64,000 nt of DNA from Cryomorpha sp963836915 (lineage in GTDB: Bacteria; Bacteroidota; Bacteroidia; Flavobacteriales_D; Cryomorphaceae): assembly GCA_963836915.1 (NCBI GenBank), contig CAWILH010000002.1, positions 1,054,001 to 1,118,000 of the forward strand, written 5' to 3'. The translations under genes and the position numbers were made by a program. Positions 61,709 to 64,000 of this stretch are shown here, one piece after another. Under the pieces are notes generated by a model. The model made no database searches and was not told where the DNA came from. It saw nothing but the letters and a program-made list of their open reading frames with translations. Position 1 is the stretch's first letter; each line of letters opens with the position of its first letter.

Positions 61709-62211
61709 ATGTCTCTCTTAATAATCTTGGGCAGTGCGCGTAAGGATAGCCATACCCGCACCATGCTTCAGAATACCTTTGATGCTACCCCGCATGAACT
61801 CATTGACCTATTAGATCATAAAATCAATGCCTTTGATTATGGTACCGCCTATCAGAAAGATGATCAATTCAGGTATATATTGGAAAAAATGGAACAGGCA
61901 GACCACATCATCTTTGCCACGCCTGTATATTGGTATGCCATGAGCGGGATTATGAAAAACTTCTTTGATCGCTTCACCGATCTGCTCAGCCCGGCATTCA
62001 AGCCAGAGATAAACCTCAGCGGTAAGCGAATGTTTCTTTTTGCCGTGGCGCCGAGCCAGAACTTCCACAGGGATTTGAAGTTCCATTCAAGCGCACTGCG
62101 GCATTTTTTAAAATGAAATACAGTGAGGGAGCCTATTTCTGCTCACGCGGCGATAGCTTGCTGCGCATTGAGCAGTCGGCAAGGGATTTACTGGATCGCA
62201 TAGGTGGCTAA
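61709..62211 (+). pseudogene. Flavodoxin-fold NAD(P)H-dependent oxidoreductase, frameshifted
   Basis: Starts MSLLIILGSARKDSHTRTML (FMN phosphate loop), continues through QADHIIFATPVYWYAMSGIM and KNFFDRFTDLLSP, and stops at TGA 62114-62116. The adjacent frame then completes the fold to TAA 62209-62211 (FFKMKYSEGAYFCSRGDSLL, RIEQSARDLLDRIGG). The switch lies in the homopolymer-rich GGCATTTTTTAAAATG at 62101-62116, and the total is one base short of a multiple of three. This is the second lesion-bearing gene in a row. A homopolymer sequencing error is a real alternative. Confidence 0.82.
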
Positions 62212-62451
62212 ATGCATCGGCCGCACATGATAGTTAGCAGAAGTAGACCTTAGAATATTTTTCATTCTGAACAGTCAGGGTAGAGAAATAACTAATATTA
62301 GTGATTGCAAATTTTAATAATTAAAATTTGTGAAAAACGCACAGTCACTTGTTAATTACTTTAGGGATCGCCGATCATTAACCATCAGATAATGTAGACC
62401 TTTCGCCCCAAATTAATCCTTAATTTCAATCTTTAACTAAAAACAGTAATT

Positions 62452-63096
62452 ATGAAAAAAGTATTACTTGTGGCCGTTGCGGCCGCATTTATCGGGAGCT
62501 CAGCAATGGCTCAAGACGTAATGAAGCAGACAGGTGGTGAGAACAACGTAGAAGTTCTTTTTTCACCCTTAGGCGGGAATCCAATTGGAATCAATGGAAT
62601 CAAGTACCGGAAATTTACTTCGGCAACAACGGCTATCAGGGGTACAGTCTTTTTAGGGTTCAACAGTTCAAAAGACCTCAGCACCGATTTTGATGGAACC
62701 GAATTGAGAGAATTGGAAGCGACTTCCAATGAATTCAACTTCTCGATCGCTCCAGGTATTGAGCGCCACTTCGTTGGAACAGATCGACTATCTCCCTACT
62801 ATGGTGCCGAAGTTATCCTGGGGTTTGCAACGATGCGGGATGCAGAAGAGCAACTCTCTTTGGAAGATCCAGCTGATATCACAATTGTTGAGACAGAAAC
62901 GACCAATGGGTCTCTCACATTTGGTGCAAATGCCTTCGCAGGAGTTGACTATTACTTCGCTGATAATATCTATCTTGGATTTGAATTCGGTTTTGGATTG
63001 GCGTTTACTACCAATTTCGACACTACAACATCTACTTCTGGAAGGGAAGATGTAGAAACACCCAATGGAAACTCTTTCAATGTGGGCCTACAGTAG
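62452..63096 (+). CDS. Outer-membrane beta-barrel protein
   Basis: A 214-residue protein with a clear signal peptide (KKVLLVAVAAAFIGSSAMAQ). The body alternates barrel strands and loops: NNVEVLFSPLGGNPIGING, TTAIRGTVFLGFNSSKDL, NEFNFSIAPGIERHFVG, LSPYYGAEVILGFATM, SLTFGANAFAGVDYYFADNI and YLGFEFGFGLAFTTNFDTTT. It ends SFNVGLQ, which may lack the final aromatic strand; the frame stops at TAG 63094-63096. It resembles the small OmpW/OmpA-like porins abundant in this phylum. It is monocistronic. Confidence 0.78.
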   Translation: MKKVLLVAVAAAFIGSSAMAQDVMKQTGGENNVEVLFSPLGGNPIGINGIKYRKFTSATTAIRGTVFLGFNSSKDLSTDFDGTELRELEATSNEFNFSIAPGIERHFVGTDRLSPYYGAEVILGFATMRDAEEQLSLEDPADITIVETETTNGSLTFGANAFAGVDYYFADNIYLGFEFGFGLAFTTNFDTTTSTSGREDVETPNGNSFNVGLQ

Positions 63097-63162
63097 TAAG
63101 CGCAATTAGGGCTGGTTTCCTTTTCTAAAATTTCTTATTTTCGTAGCTTAATAAAAGCAGAA

Positions 63163-64000
63163 ATGATGAAAAAGAAAAAATATACAAGTATGATTAAGTC
63201 TGTTGCGGTTATTCTTTCCGCAACAGCACTTCTTATGGCCTGCTCAAAGGATTATAGCGATAATCCTGCTGAGAGCCAAACACCTGATCAGGGAAGCAAA
63301 AAGATCACCAACAAGGCAGAACAGCAAAGAATTGATGCTGGTATTGCACGCTTGCCCGGTCTTGCGATATACAATGAACCAAGGGATTCTTATATACTGC
63401 TCGACTTGAACAATGCGAAAAACGGTTTCAACTTTGCTTCTGCCGATGCAGCTGTGAGTTTCTCAAGCCCTGACGGCTCTGTCACTTTTGTTCAGGCTCC
63501 CGATGGTAGTTTCTATCAAGTTGTTACTCCCGGCAGTGGAACTGGCGGAAGCGGCGGCGGTGTAGTTACCGCAGGCAATCTTTCCCTTTCGATGGATTAT
63601 GTTTTTTGTTTCTCGTCTGGAGATGATTTTTTCGGAACTGGTTTGTTCGATGTTGACGATGGTTTTGATGGTTTCTCTGGAGCTGTCGGTATTTCTGGAA
63701 ATTTTGAAGCATTAGAGAATGGCGAAGTGGATGATGACGCCGACCCATTCGATTTCTTCAACGGATTTGCAGCCTTTTATGCTTTTGATGGAACTGCCGA
63801 AGGAAACTATGATGTGATCGATTTCTTTTCTGCAGAGACAGAGACAGATATCTCATTACAAGGAAAAGGGATTGCCTTCCTTTTATCGTTTGTTGGCGAT
63901 GGTGGAATCTTTTTCTCTTCTGACGGTGAAGTTAGTTTTTCTGGCGGCTCCGTAAGTTTTAATGGAACCTATCTTGGACTCACTGATTTCCTTTTATCCT
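63163..64000 (+). CDS. Lipoprotein, C-terminally cut by the window end
   Basis: A frame open from ATG 63163 (or 63166) to the right edge, at least 279 codons. The lipoprotein signal is SVAVILSATALLMAC with an LMAC lipobox, followed by an Asp/Ser-rich start of the mature chain. A Gly/Ser linker (GSGTGGSGGG) separates a small domain (FNFASADAAVSFSSPDGSVT) from an Asp/Phe-rich beta region (FGTGLFDVDDGFDGFSGAVG, FDFFNGFAAFYAFDGTAEGN). Family not recognised. An upstream TATTTTCG may be its -7 element. The product should be anchored in the outer membrane or surface-exposed. Confidence 0.75.
   Translation, partial: MMKKKKYTSMIKSVAVILSATALLMACSKDYSDNPAESQTPDQGSKKITNKAEQQRIDAGIARLPGLAIYNEPRDSYILLDLNNAKNGFNFASADAAVSFSSPDGSVTFVQAPDGSFYQVVTPGSGTGGSGGGVVTAGNLSLSMDYVFCFSSGDDFFGTGLFDVDDGFDGFSGAVGISGNFEALENGEVDDDADPFDFFNGFAAFYAFDGTAEGNYDVIDFFSAETETDISLQGKGIAFLLSFVGDGGIFFSSDGEVSFSGGSVSFNGTYLGLTDFLLS

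Overview
This is a chromosomal window from a member of the Bacteroidota, probably a Flavobacteriia-like lineage. The evidence is type IX secretion (T9SS) C-terminal sorting domains on several secreted proteins, the Bacteroidota -7 promoter element TAnnTTTG in front of many genes, weak Shine-Dalgarno sequences, and families typical of the phylum (DUF5686, M56/BlaR1 fused to TonB, CotH with a gliding-type C-terminal domain, DUF2490). The species cannot be named from the sequence. No rRNA, tRNA or CRISPR was seen.

Layout. 0-9.6 kb: a lytic transglycosylase with a solute-binding domain, hypothetical genes, an alpha/beta hydrolase, a BlaI-BlaR1-like regulatory pair behind a perfect double operator, a secreted peptidyl-arginine deiminase homologue and a membrane-bound MutS-like ATPase. 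9.6-11.2 kb: a 7-bp-period tandem repeat split by a complete IS3-family element. 11.2-20 kb: a MarR-YceI pair, a minus-strand run (MscS, AIM24, nitroreductase, TM protein, M23 peptidase with LysM, barrel protein), a VWA protein and an AlkD-like repair protein. 20-24.9 kb: an AT-richer accessory stretch with a RhuM-family protein and a trypsin-like protease. 24.9-32.7 kb: a tightly overlapping operon with a T9SS-exported CotH kinase, a lipoprotein, a repeat protein, a VTC polyphosphate polymerase, DUF4956 and DUF2490, preceded by a frameshifted lamin-tail protein. 32.8-43 kb: housekeeping genes, including an overlapping prmC-barrel-ligA-hypothetical-dapA operon and ribD-EamA. 43-44.3 kb: an array of about 180-bp inverted-arm repeats and heptamer repeats. 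44.3-52.3 kb: thioesterase, dnaA, a Lys-C-like T9SS protease, a VWA membrane protein and fabG. 52.4-64 kb: secreted T9SS proteins including a PNGase F-like protein with a LamG domain, a protein with kinase-like motifs, two genes with reading-frame lesions, a barrel protein and a lipoprotein cut by the window end.

Most notable: (1) the CotH-VTC-DUF4956-DUF2490 operon, a candidate envelope phosphorylation/polyphosphate system; (2) several superficially unrelated low-complexity repeats that all keep a strict 7-bp period, one of them invaded by an IS; (3) a repeated TAnnTTTG-N4-ATG arrangement that predicts leaderless mRNAs for at least five genes, including two regulators whose operators overlap the promoter; (4) three genes with frameshifts or an in-frame stop.
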